From NCBI GenBank assembly GCA_001969505.1, contig LSSK01000651.1, positions 1-42,016 on the forward strand: a stretch of DNA of 42,016 nt, in the 5' to 3' direction. Positions 20,801 to 28,775 of this stretch are shown one piece after another. How positions within the stretch are numbered: the first letter of the stretch is position 1; each line of letters opens with the position of its first letter. The position numbers and the translations under genes are program-made. Below the pieces are notes generated by a model, which was given only the letters and a program-made list of their open reading frames with translations, ran no database searches and was not told where the DNA came from. Source of the DNA: Zancudomyces culisetae. Taxonomy: Eukaryota; Kickxellomycota; Harpellomycetes; Harpellales; Legeriomycetaceae.

Positions 20801-22336
20801 GAGGCATTGTTGAATGTACTGATGGTGGTGGAATGTAAAATGCAAATAGTGATGTATTTTTGGTACTTGGATTCGTTTGTTGAAGGGAAAGGAGTGGCTG
20901 TTGAGAGCGGAATTGAGGCTGAGATTCAAAATGATGTTTCATACTTTATAGATCAATTAATTTTGCTGACATTTATCAATACAAGTGGTGGCGTGAATGG
21001 GAATGAAGGAAATTTACAGTATTTTGATTCCACTGCAACCGAAAAATTTTTGGGTTCCAGTATAATGACGGTATTTGGGGGCAAAGTGGGTAGTATGATT
21101 GAAGTGTTCTGTGAGCGGAATGGACTCGTGCTTCCAGTGAACAATAGAGTCAAGAACAAGGATTTATTAGGGTTTAATAAGCGGAAGAGCGTTCCCAAGA
21201 AGAGAGCAGGTGGACTACTAAATGATACGGAGATTCTGGTACTGCCCAAGAAAAAGCTACAGAAAAGTATGTCAGCTTCTTTTTCAGATTTGCGAATGCA
21301 GACACAGCACAAACAGAGTGGGTGTGAGCGGATATCATCACCGCCAAACAAAGCCTCTGGGTATCCATATCGAACGAATGGGGCGAGTACGAGAGCGACA
21401 AAACATGGGTCAGCGGCTAGTACAGCGGGGGTTAATGCGAATAGTACAATTTCGAGTCCTAGGAAATTGGCTAGATACTATAGCAATATTTCGTTTTCAC
21501 CATCCAAGCGATTGACCCCTAAAACTTTGGGAATATCTATGACTATGCAGAATGCAAGTGTGAATATAAATGGTAAAGTCCGGCATACTTATGGTGATGG
21601 TAGTTGTAGTGTCAATGATAGTGGTAAAGCCGAGTCATTGATACACTCGAAACAACGCAGTAATGTTATTGACCGGGCGCAAACAATATCTCCACTAAAA
21701 AATGCATCGATTTTTGACATGCTTTCAAAGCCAACGAGGCAGGCTGGAGTAGGACGACGGAATTCACGTCGCCTTTCCTCACACACGCTTGTAAGCAAGT
21801 TCAAATCGGAGGTGTTGTTGTACAAACCATCGACACTTTCATCAACTGGTAATGGTAGACAGTATAGCGAAGGTAATGGCACCAGTGGTGGTAGTGGTAA
21901 TTGTAGTGGTAGTAGTAGTGGTAGGTCGGTAGAAAGGACGCTTGCAAACCGACAAAGAGATCGGTTGATTTCAAGTACTTTGAAAAACTCGTATAATGCC
22001 TTTTCCATTAACAACTACCATGGTCAACAGGGAACAAACACGCTGAAACGAAGCGGGAGTGTCGGTAATGTAGGGTACAGAGTAGAAACGAGCAACATGC
22101 CATCATCAACTGGTAGTAGTAATAGCAGCGGCAGTGGTAGTATTAGTAGTAGCAGTACCAGTAGCAGTAGCGGTACACCAAGAGTATTGAGTCGACTGAA
22201 TTCAGAGCCATTTGCGACAGTTGATACGCCCGAGATAGCTCAGACTCCACGGGTGGTTCGGGCAAATAGAAAGTCATTGATATCGAGCATCTTGATACCA
22301 CGTATTAGTTTTTTGACGTTGAATTCACCAAAATAA
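17867..22336 (+). CDS. Hypothetical 1489-aa protein with coiled N-terminus and basic Ser-rich tail
   Basis: A single-exon frame from the ATG at 17867; no family recognised. Residues about 25-120 are helical and probably coiled (SNEKLLARNIAKLKYQIQII). The middle, ~190-1090, is acidic and mixed, with blocks rich in Glu/Asp (KGEEFEEIYNDIAGCLEEEK near 925-945). From ~1100 the protein becomes basic and disordered: KRKSVPKKR and PKKKLQK are nuclear-localisation-like. Ser/Thr-Pro sites cluster here: SPRK with Ser1197, SPSK near 1211, TPKT near 1217, SPLK near 1275 and two TPRV. Residues ~1328-1435 are Gly/Ser/Asn-rich. The SP-x-K/R cluster suggests regulation by cyclin-dependent or related proline-directed kinases, and a nuclear or cytoskeletal role; both are inference. 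It ends about 230 bp from the convergent protease homolog. Confidence 0.75.
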   Translation: MECGRAMKNHLYFLIDTETIFSEYGNLSNYKVNRQKVLKIIESVQSNEKLLARNIAKLKYQIQIIREYKRLYDKTVNTIYSIVSKILAIHATNYHVTWNYSFFSTQPGKKLHISENKTEKIEKRRLRLDVGTLKAFLDHLCGKIALYKPEKPILYEKLLVVLKSVLSGTCQIQDVTKLMQADLTAGGVSNKQKGSNKEENEYFPDVLGAQREECKLPRGPKLKILKNLLMRLETDVDWEIGSEQYQNSTYKGMNPGKASVMSSSLLDITREDSEENRNAGGRNGGMRDLGLSVKKTLKNRRKTSHFGAIGNVNMDISSNQAPNARSKSFIELNMANYDLNEKSEIKNHLIIISKFPKSIKTLAKFVGTKSRTSTRDKHTNEMEFIFSKDSICENDKSGNIGADSSAFRSCLDTVEQVTLERTMFEQLHTIYKELSGCGIGETYKAKHTQIGWIDMNGVKSNSSMTIEKEICFAAGKLCFKELNGEFLHFSQVTYSNHGWNDVLCKEDRVKGGSTFNNVSSNNSASDSSKPGETDFEFVDALSNEIEESLEYFGSPVVGMCGLYNSDEIIREHVLIFTKRKKNAKRQIVVSDMNEKYYELVKSVKELVSIKTWQDVDMVKYEKGDHATTADEIVSVKLLGQVKDGVGVAFKVWGSVVETEMMVEIASKRDSEIQRMVDEGKDLLAQLENVQSIGLSYNAIDKEAGFAILKYVSSRVYRVLVIKEKKLIPQLLDSMVVSNSTCELKGCVNDNLDEQIKDTREYEANTNIISARRSDETINSGQEFLECEQLTDEYICRAVEEIFELTMIDDGENKKHNLMDELEFGYINDSRTNYDMVQSSDSASQVDMKNGDEYDETLCINSREIYSIEEWAKVFYLDKLAVDNFYAVNTTENIELYGLEWLNELRQNDEQRLKEYIDKEIMMKGEEFEEIYNDIAGCLEEEKDILLIDNNQSSEYKCNRRSKIISEVANAKERGVEDMEALLNVLMVVECKMQIVMYFWYLDSFVEGKGVAVESGIEAEIQNDVSYFIDQLILLTFINTSGGVNGNEGNLQYFDSTATEKFLGSSIMTVFGGKVGSMIEVFCERNGLVLPVNNRVKNKDLLGFNKRKSVPKKRAGGLLNDTEILVLPKKKLQKSMSASFSDLRMQTQHKQSGCERISSPPNKASGYPYRTNGASTRATKHGSAASTAGVNANSTISSPRKLARYYSNISFSPSKRLTPKTLGISMTMQNASVNINGKVRHTYGDGSCSVNDSGKAESLIHSKQRSNVIDRAQTISPLKNASIFDMLSKPTRQAGVGRRNSRRLSSHTLVSKFKSEVLLYKPSTLSSTGNGRQYSEGNGTSGGSGNCSGSSSGRSVERTLANRQRDRLISSTLKNSYNAFSINNYHGQQGTNTLKRSGSVGNVGYRVETSNMPSSTGSSNSSGSGSISSSSTSSSSGTPRVLSRLNSEPFATVDTPEIAQTPRVVRANRKSLISSILIPRISFLTLNSPK

Positions 22337-22566
22337 ATGTATAAATGCAATGGTGGGAACGAAGTTGTTACAGTTGGGGTTACAAGCTGGATAATAAATA
22401 AGATATTTTAAAACCAAATTCCCTTTACAGGGTTACAAATGATTGGTACCACTCTGGGTTATAAGTTTGTTTATTAAAGTTTCAAAAGTGTCCTTTTGTT
22501 CGAAACATAAAAGGCTATATGGTATTTAATTAATAAATGGTGGGTCCCTGTTAAATCGAGAAACAC

Positions 22567-23556
22567 TTAAGCAAATATACCTATGCTAAGAAGAAAAGTG
22601 AAAAATGTGATGGCAAGAGAAATTAGAATCGATATGCCAGGTGAAATCTTATCCGATGGTGATGCTTTTTCCACATCTGCTACGAGTTCGTCTTTACTTA
22701 TTCCTGTAACTTCTGATATCCAATTAATATGGTGATATACATTCGTATAATAAGTAGGCATTCCGTTTTCTGCACATGCAATGCGATTCTCATCAGCCCC
22801 ATAAAAGCTTAATATACCAACGAGTACCTTATTCTCACCTGCATCGTACACCAATGGACCACCTTGATCGCCAATACATGCGCTCTGATTATTTTTGGTT
22901 ACCGTACATATTTGACATTTGCTATTATCTTTCCAAAGAGTATTATATTTCTTACACACATCCAAAATCGAAGTTTTTACTGGTGCTTGTAATAAAACTT
23001 TAGAGTAAGTATCTGGACTTTGATTTTTTTTGAATCCCCATCCAGCTACTTTCAGTTTTATTCCAGCATCTATTTCATGCGGATACATTTTGGCATATTT
23101 AACACCCGTGTCTTCAATCTTTTTCTCTAAAAAAATCAATGCAATGTTTTCATAAATAGCACCTTGATCAATTTTGAACCCTGGAGCATTTATTCTACTG
23201 CTAGCTAGCATATGCTCCTTTTTGGTGCTCTCTATGCTCAAATTACTTCCAGCAGATACATAAATATCAGTAATCTCAGCACCGTTTAAATTTGAGTTGT
23301 CAAAGCAGGTCGCTGCAGTTAGCACAACTCTGTCTGACAATAGCACACCAGTGCATTGCGATGTAACTTTTTTATCTTTAGTATAAGCACGTATACTCAC
23401 TGCAAACGGAAAATCAGCAATGTCAGCACCAGGTCCTCCTGATATCCTTAGGTCTGGCATGCTTTTAAATATCTGACTATTGGATTCTGGAGATGCTGGT
23501 TTGGCTTCGATGGCAAGTAAGCAAAGTGATACACTGGTAGTACTTGTGAACTTCAT
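22567..23556 (-). CDS. Trypsin-fold pseudoprotease (S1A homolog lacking the catalytic triad), GPI-like tail, 329 aa
   Basis: The start is the ATG at 23556-23554; the frame runs 33 bases further upstream but only to a TTG. Residues 1-20 form a signal peptide (MKFTSTTSVSLCLLAIEAKP). The chymotrypsin fold is clear: activation site R37-ISGG, Cys68-Cys84 pair, VAGWG at 170-174, and the GD-GGPL block. All three catalytic residues are replaced: Thr83 for His in LTAATC, Asn137 for Asp in NIAL, Gln231 for Ser in GDQGGPL. The residue at the base of the S1 pocket (Ser225) is not the trypsin Asp. The C-terminus (~307-329) is hydrophobic and preceded by small polar residues, like a GPI-anchor signal or a single membrane helix. 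Such homologs elsewhere bind ligands, inhibitors or carbohydrates rather than cleave. The frame is intact, so it looks maintained rather than decayed. It is divergent to the active homolog 2.6 kb away. Confidence 0.92.
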   Translation of the reverse strand: MKFTSTTSVSLCLLAIEAKPASPESNSQIFKSMPDLRISGGPGADIADFPFAVSIRAYTKDKKVTSQCTGVLLSDRVVLTAATCFDNSNLNGAEITDIYVSAGSNLSIESTKKEHMLASSRINAPGFKIDQGAIYENIALIFLEKKIEDTGVKYAKMYPHEIDAGIKLKVAGWGFKKNQSPDTYSKVLLQAPVKTSILDVCKKYNTLWKDNSKCQICTVTKNNQSACIGDQGGPLVYDAGENKVLVGILSFYGADENRIACAENGMPTYYTNVYHHINWISEVTGISKDELVADVEKASPSDKISPGISILISLAITFFTFLLSIGIFA

Positions 23557-23885
23557 AGCTGTAGAGGGTATTTTCAAGAGCCTTTTCAATCTGCTTATTT
23601 CTTACTTTTTAATTCTTGGTGCTATTAAACCAAAGCAAATTTGATAACTTTAAACAAAACTAAATGACTGATGGTGGCGGATGGGCGGAAAGTAGGGAAG
23701 AGGGAAAAGTGGGAGTATTTATATGTTTATTCAAAAGGAAACAGATGAAAGTGAACACTTTTCCAGTCTTGACAACACATGTTGAAACTATACAAGTATT
23801 GGTATGGATAAGGGTGAACTGCAAAATCAATCTTTATGTTATTATGTTCTTATTTTGGTATTTTCATTTACTTGTTTAGTTATAA

Positions 23886-23970
23886 AGAACAAAGGTTTTG
23901 ACATTCCAAAAGATTCTTTTTTCTACAGACACCGAAATATTTCATTTTTATATACAGGTCGCTTTAGAAC
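23886..23970 (+). repeat. Inverted repeat, left arm (85 bp)
   Basis: Matches the reverse complement of 24605-24689. By hand alignment about 74 of 86 columns agree, with two single-base gaps. It includes the identical block CTTTTTTCTACAGACA and, after a small difference, TCATTTTTATAT. Weaker similarity extends beyond both ends. The gaps shift reading frame, so this is not a conserved coding sequence. Confidence 0.8.
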
Positions 23971-24324
23971 GGATATTTTTCGCTATGGATGTAGTATTAT
24001 ATTTGTTATTAACACTACCACAATTAAGAAGGGCTATTACCTACTCAGATGTGAAGTGTTAATATTGATTCCTGTTTAAATAATCATTACCTTAGTCTTA
24101 CGCATGCCTCTCTTCATCAAGCATATGAACCAATAAATCCGAGTTTCAATCTGTTGCATTACTTGTTTTTCTACACATTTGAAGATGCGAAGCTTAAATA
24201 GTTTTTTTGGAAACTTTTGTTGGCAAAAGAATATTTACTATATCAAACTAAGAAATAATATTCCAAAATTATAATTCAAAACTTTTGCTATAACCATTAA
24301 TAAAGTTATAAGTTTGTTACTCCT

Positions 24325-24342
24325 CACCCCCCCCCCCTCCCT
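24325..24342 (+). repeat. C-run
   Basis: An uninterrupted C-run flanked by CTCA and TCCC in the spacer upstream of the pseudoprotease; G-rich on the coding strand of that gene. One of several G/C homopolymer tracts that recur in the spacers. Confidence 0.7.
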
Positions 24343-24604
24343 ATTTCTTATCAGCTATAGCTGAGAATTAATGCATCCCAGTACCAAAAATGTATTCTTT
24401 TATATGCAAATCGCAATACTCTACCACATTCCCTGACATACTTATTATTATCTATTGCTCTACTAACAGGTTTATGCTCGAATATTCTGTATCTATTTAT
24501 TTGCTTTTGCTTTGATTACAACAAAAACTGTACCAATAAATAATATTAATATTAATCAAAGCTGCAAAAAGCATCCGTTCCAAAAACGTACTGTACTTTC
24601 TTTG

Positions 24605-24689
24605 GTTCTAAAGCAACCTGAATATAAAAATGAATATCCCAGTGTCTGTAGAAAAAAGAGTTTTATAGGAATGTTAAAACCTTCGTTCT
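24605..24689 (-). repeat. Inverted repeat, right arm (85 bp)
   Basis: Partner of 23886-23970 in opposite orientation, 634 bp away. Could be two copies of a short dispersed element or the arms of a foldback element; no target-site duplication was identified. Confidence 0.8.
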
Positions 24690-26117
24690 TTTGTGTAACT
24701 AAAAGAGTAAAATATATTAGCATCAGACTGCATAAACAATTAATCTTGGTTGAAAGTAAATGAAACCCACAAGAAATTGCACTTAAATTGGAAATGTATG
24801 TTCGGTGTGTAGCATAAAAATAGGATTCCGGCTGGTGGTGCAAACCGAGCTGAAAAACCACATTAGCTTGAATTTTAACTCGTTTACTGATTTTGAAACT
24901 CTTTTCTGTTTATTCTTCAGTATATTTGAGAAAACTGTTACAGCCGAAAATAAAACGGTTGATCTTGCTCATTTAAAATTTTTGGCTCTAATCAATGTTT
25001 CTCCAGTAAACTACATAGAAACGAGCACATTTGGCGCTTGCAATACCAGTTTCAGTAATGATGTTATCTATTTTAATGTTAGAGATAATTTATTCACCCA
25101 GAAAGTTTGTATATTTACTTTTATATTTCACACAACAGTGTACAGTAATTGAATAAAGGCTGAAGTTGGTAGAACAATTAACTGTGATCGTAATAATAAC
25201 ATGCATTATGTACCTAAGACACACACACCAAAATTGTTTTTTTCCTATTTCGGGTTTTCTCGTTTTCAAAATGCAATTGGCAAGGTGGTATATAAGTCCA
25301 GGTTTAAATGTAAGCAATCTATTTATTGACCTAATAGTTTTTCTATTCTTTACCCTATTTCCCCTTGTTACAACATTACAAATACTACAATATTTTTACC
25401 TAGTTTTATCTAATTATGCCAGAATACACCCACAGCTTTAGTCAAGATTAAACAATGTTGGTGGATGTTATCTTGCTAATTATGTTATAGGATGATACCA
25501 TTTTAATGGAAATATATAAAATTTATTGTTAAGGGAAAAAAAAATCCACTCCAACAGCAAATGATCTTTATATAATCTTGATACAAATAGCAGTGTATTA
25601 GTACATAAAATCCCGTAGTAAATTGTAATTTGCTTCTATTAATATGTTTATTGCACTTTTATTAATTGTGTTGTTTGTTGTGTCGTACTGTGACTTATTT
25701 TAGATCATTATTTTCTGTATAACATTTTACTATAAATCTCAGGCCAACACCACAAAAAGAGTCTAAAATTTCACATTCCTCATTTCTCATTAGCTTTTTC
25801 CTTTCCAATTCCAATATATTATCATAATTTTGTTAATTTTATTATCGTAAATTACAGCTATCTACTACTTGTAACAAAACAACATTTTCAACTATTGGAC
25901 ATAGTAAAGCTTAAAGGTAGCAAAAGGAAGATTTGGATTTGGATTAACATTTTTTTCTATTATTTGCAACATATAAACTGTTCGAGATCAAGGGTTTTAT
26001 TATAAGTACATATTGTTCGTTAGAGAATAATACAAAAGATCATAATCCAACTTTTGAAAAGGACAAGCTCACTTTTCAACTTTCATCATATAAAAAAAGC
26101 ATATCATTTAGCATACA

Positions 26118-27017
26118 ATGAGACTAACAGGCGTATTAATCTCTCTGGTCCCAACCTTCATAGTCCATGTATCAGGATACGCGGTAAGAAGCGGAAAAGT
26201 ATTGAGATCTGATTTAGACCAAGGCAGTAATGAAGGCCTTGTAACCAATATCATAAACGGTGTTCAGACGGACAGCGACGAATTCGGATTTGCAGCACAA
26301 ATATTTCTAAAGTCGGGAAATTCTTATAGATTTGTTTGTACTGGATCATTGATCACTGAAAACTATATACTCACTGCAGGTCATTGCGCAATTACGAATA
26401 ACGTAGAAATAAGTCCAGATAGTTACAGAATTGTACTTGGAAGCCGTTCACTTGGCAATCCAAACTCTGGAACTGATTATTATAATGTAGTTAAAGTTAA
26501 CCCAGGAAATTACGCCACAAATTCTGCACACGATATTGCGCTACTGAAACTAGAAAAATCAGTTCCAAACAGCGTTGCAACCCCTATCAAGGTTTATTCA
26601 TTCAGAGTATACAATAAACTACCAGTAACAGTTGCAGGCTGGGGTGTTACTACAGCAGGTAGCGCTACACCATCTAATATCTTGCTGAAAACAGTAGTGG
26701 ATATCTCTAGCAGCTCTAACTGTACAAATTATAACCGCGACTGGACAACCAATTATGGACCATTGATATGTCAAGAGAGTTATACTGGAAATGACTCTTG
26801 CCAAGGTGATTCTGGTGGGCCTCTAGTAACGGTGCTCGATGGAGAACAGGTGCTCGTTGGTATGACGTCGAATGGAAGCAACAAGGATCCAAGTGCCTCT
26901 AATGAATGTGGAGATAACTCTATTGCATTTTACACTAGAATTGGATATTTCTTGAAGTTTATTTCGGATGAGACTGGAGTTAGCATTGGTAACTTGTCAA
27001 AACGCTTGAATTTATAA
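26118..27017 (+). CDS. Trypsin-like serine protease (S1A), secreted, 299 aa
   Basis: The ATG at 26118 begins a signal peptide (MRLTGVLISLVPTFIVHVSG), then a short propeptide to about residue 44 and the mature-type start IINGV (45-49; residue 44 is Asn, so the activation cleavage is not the usual Arg/Lys-Ile). The triad is intact: His89 in LTAGHC, Asp139 in HDIALLKL, Ser232 in GDSGGPL. Asp226 at the base of the S1 pocket (NDSCQGDSGG) predicts trypsin-like cleavage after Arg or Lys. Cys74-Cys90, Cys202-Cys218 and Cys228-Cys264 are plausible disulfides. It ends without a hydrophobic tail and so is probably secreted free. Such proteases are uncommon in most fungi and frequent in arthropod-associated ones. 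Divergent partner: the inactive homolog at 22567-23556, which shares the -SDETGVS/-SEVTGIS C-terminal block. Confidence 0.96.
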   Translation: MRLTGVLISLVPTFIVHVSGYAVRSGKVLRSDLDQGSNEGLVTNIINGVQTDSDEFGFAAQIFLKSGNSYRFVCTGSLITENYILTAGHCAITNNVEISPDSYRIVLGSRSLGNPNSGTDYYNVVKVNPGNYATNSAHDIALLKLEKSVPNSVATPIKVYSFRVYNKLPVTVAGWGVTTAGSATPSNILLKTVVDISSSSNCTNYNRDWTTNYGPLICQESYTGNDSCQGDSGGPLVTVLDGEQVLVGMTSNGSNKDPSASNECGDNSIAFYTRIGYFLKFISDETGVSIGNLSKRLNL

Positions 27018-28017
27018 GTATAGAGACAATTTCGATACTTTGTGATAAATTTTGTAGACAAAACATAGACAAATCCTGATATTAATAAAAGCAGAAATAA
27101 AAGATAACTTTTTTATTGTGATTGAGAGAGTGGGAAGTATTCGATATTTCTTTTTAAGCTAGAGATCTGTTCATATGTTTGCTAGCTTCGTTGAATTACA
27201 AGGTGTGAACACTAGCGTCATAAGCCGAAGCGATATGTGAGTCTGCATTACACTCCTCCCCCCCATACACTTTCTTATATCTCAAGAAACTCAACACGTC
27301 ATATTTGTCAAAAACCCAAATAAAACATACACAAGCGATGTCTTTTTTTTCTTTTTAAGTACTCTGCAAATATTGGCTATTGAAACAGTCAGAAAATACA
27401 ACTCATACTGATATTTTGCGTCAGGTTTTTTTTTTTTTTTTACCCATGAAAAGCGATGCGTTATTTATAGGCAGTTTGTACTTTAAATAGAAGTACTATT
27501 GCTAAACCTTAAAAGTCTGAGTTGGAAACTCATAATTTGTCAAGAGTAAAAAGTGCAAGGCCACTACAAGGATATTTGTATGATCTTTTTTAGATTATAA
27601 CTACAAATTAGAAGATTTTTTTCCAGTAAAAGTATTTGTACACTATTTTCTGAAAATAAATAAACTATATTTACATATGTAAGAAGCGCGAGACTAGCAA
27701 CATTGTTAGCTTTTGCATAATTTAATATATTGGTTTTCAGCAAATTTGTGTAGTTGATCAAAAACGTTTAATAATCACAAATATCATGAGTTTATTATTT
27801 TTTCATTTGCTTTGAAAAATGTAGTGAAAAAATAATATCAAGTAAATTCCAAGTAAATTAATTTACAATTTTTTCGGGGCATCTTTCCAACTAAACCCAT
27901 TAAATGGTTGATTCAGCTTGCGGGTTCAACATTGCTTTATTCTTATTATTTAAAAAGTTAAAAGTAGGCAATATACTTATAAAGTCAGAATATAGTAAAT
28001 AAAGAAAGTAAAAGAAC
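27018..28017. other. Intergenic spacer, 1.0 kb
   Basis: AT-rich, with a C-run at about 27252-27264 and a T-run at 27427-27441. An AATAAAAG word near 27085 may serve polyadenylation of the protease. No gene is supported; its right end is the 5' region of the PDRG1-like gene. Confidence 0.55.
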
Positions 28018-28560
28018 ATGGATTTGGTAAAAGGTAAGAAACAATAGAGAGAAACGAGATTGGAAAAATAAAAACAAATTTAAGAGTAAGAGTAAGAGTA
28101 AGAGTAAGAGTAGGAAAGAAAAAAAAGTAAAAGTAAATCAAAGTGAAAACGAAAATGAAAACGAAAATGAATAAATTGCGAAATAGATCAAAGCAAGATT
28201 GAACAACTGGCTGAAGAAATCCTGTTTGACAAACAAACATCACTGGACTACAGTATCCAACTCAACAAACTACGCGAGGCACAAGCTGCGGTCCGCAAGT
28301 TGCAAAGCAATGGGGATGATGGGGGTAGCCAATACAAAAAACTGACGGTAAATGTTGGCTCGTTGTTTTTGGCATTACCAACTAAAGATGCGATTGAGTA
28401 TATGAAAACCGAGTATGAGGAGTTGGAGCGACAGCATGCAGAGGTCAATGCTGGGATGCGGGCAAAAGTGGTTGAATTGGCGCGGTTGGAGGGTGCTAGT
28501 GAAGCAGAAGTGGCGAAATTAAAAGATTTTGGATTGGTTGGAATAGGACGTGATAAATGA
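28018..28560 (+). CDS. PDRG1: PDRG1-like prefoldin-family protein, 129 aa, two exons
   Basis: Joined exons 28018-28033 and 28187-28560. Exon 1 is 16 bases (ATG GAT TTG GTA AAA G), ending at a GTAAGA donor; the intron is 28034-28186 and ends at AAATAG. Splicing restores a GAT codon and gives MDLVKDQSKIEQLAEEILFD as the start. In exon 2 alone there is no in-frame ATG before residue ~70, so the short first exon is needed. The protein has two long helices around a short beta region (VNVGSLFLALPT), the prefoldin-like layout of PDRG1. The LAEEILFDKQ and GSLFLALPTKDAIEYMK blocks match that family by eye, as does the length of about 130 residues. PDRG1 is known as part of an R2TP/prefoldin-like co-chaperone assembly. 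It converges on the D-amino-acid oxidase gene with about 215 bp between stops. Confidence 0.88.
28081..28114 (+). repeat. (AAGAGT)n microsatellite inside the PDRG1-like intron
   Basis: Five to six tandem TAAGAG/AAGAGT units in the purine-rich intron. The intron lacks a clear pyrimidine tract or CTAAC branch word, which is unusual beside the pyrimidine-rich intron of the neighbouring gene. Confidence 0.75.
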
Positions 28561-28623
28561 TGAATAGTGTCAAATTTCATCTTTTTTTTTTTTTTAAAGT
28601 TGAAAAAGATAAAAAGAAAAGTG

Positions 28624-28647
28624 GTGTGTGTGTGTGTGTGTGTGTGT
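28624..28647. repeat. (GT)n microsatellite
   Basis: Twelve tandem GT units in the convergent 3' spacer between the PDRG1-like and oxidase genes. Confidence 0.85.
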
Positions 28648-28775
28648 AAGTTAATAATACGGTTATATAGTGTTGGAACAAAAAAAGAGTTAGTTTAGTG
28701 TAAATAGATTAGAATAAAAATGTGGATAATAGAATATAATGAAAATGAAAATGAAAGTGAAAAAAGCGATTAGGT

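Larger units (their letters stand above)
23557..26117. other. Divergent intergenic region between the two trypsin-fold genes, 2.6 kb
   Basis: No gene is supported; several open frames here start only at TTG or GTG, or are translations of the inverted repeat below. It holds a G-rich patch (about 23669-23712), the inverted-repeat arms at 23886-23970 and 24605-24689, and a C-run at 24325-24342. It should contain both promoters. An A/T-rich TATAAAAAAAG word at about 26090 lies close to the start of the active protease. Confidence 0.55.

Noticed and set aside
23557-23589. Upstream extension of the pseudoprotease
   Set aside because: The extension starts at TTG; the ATG at 23556 directly precedes a good signal peptide.
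23664-25441. Several open frames between the proteases
   Set aside because: Most rely on TTG or GTG starts. Two of them (23804-24079 plus, 24556-24861 minus) are translations of the inverted repeat, whose single-base gaps show it is not conserved as protein.
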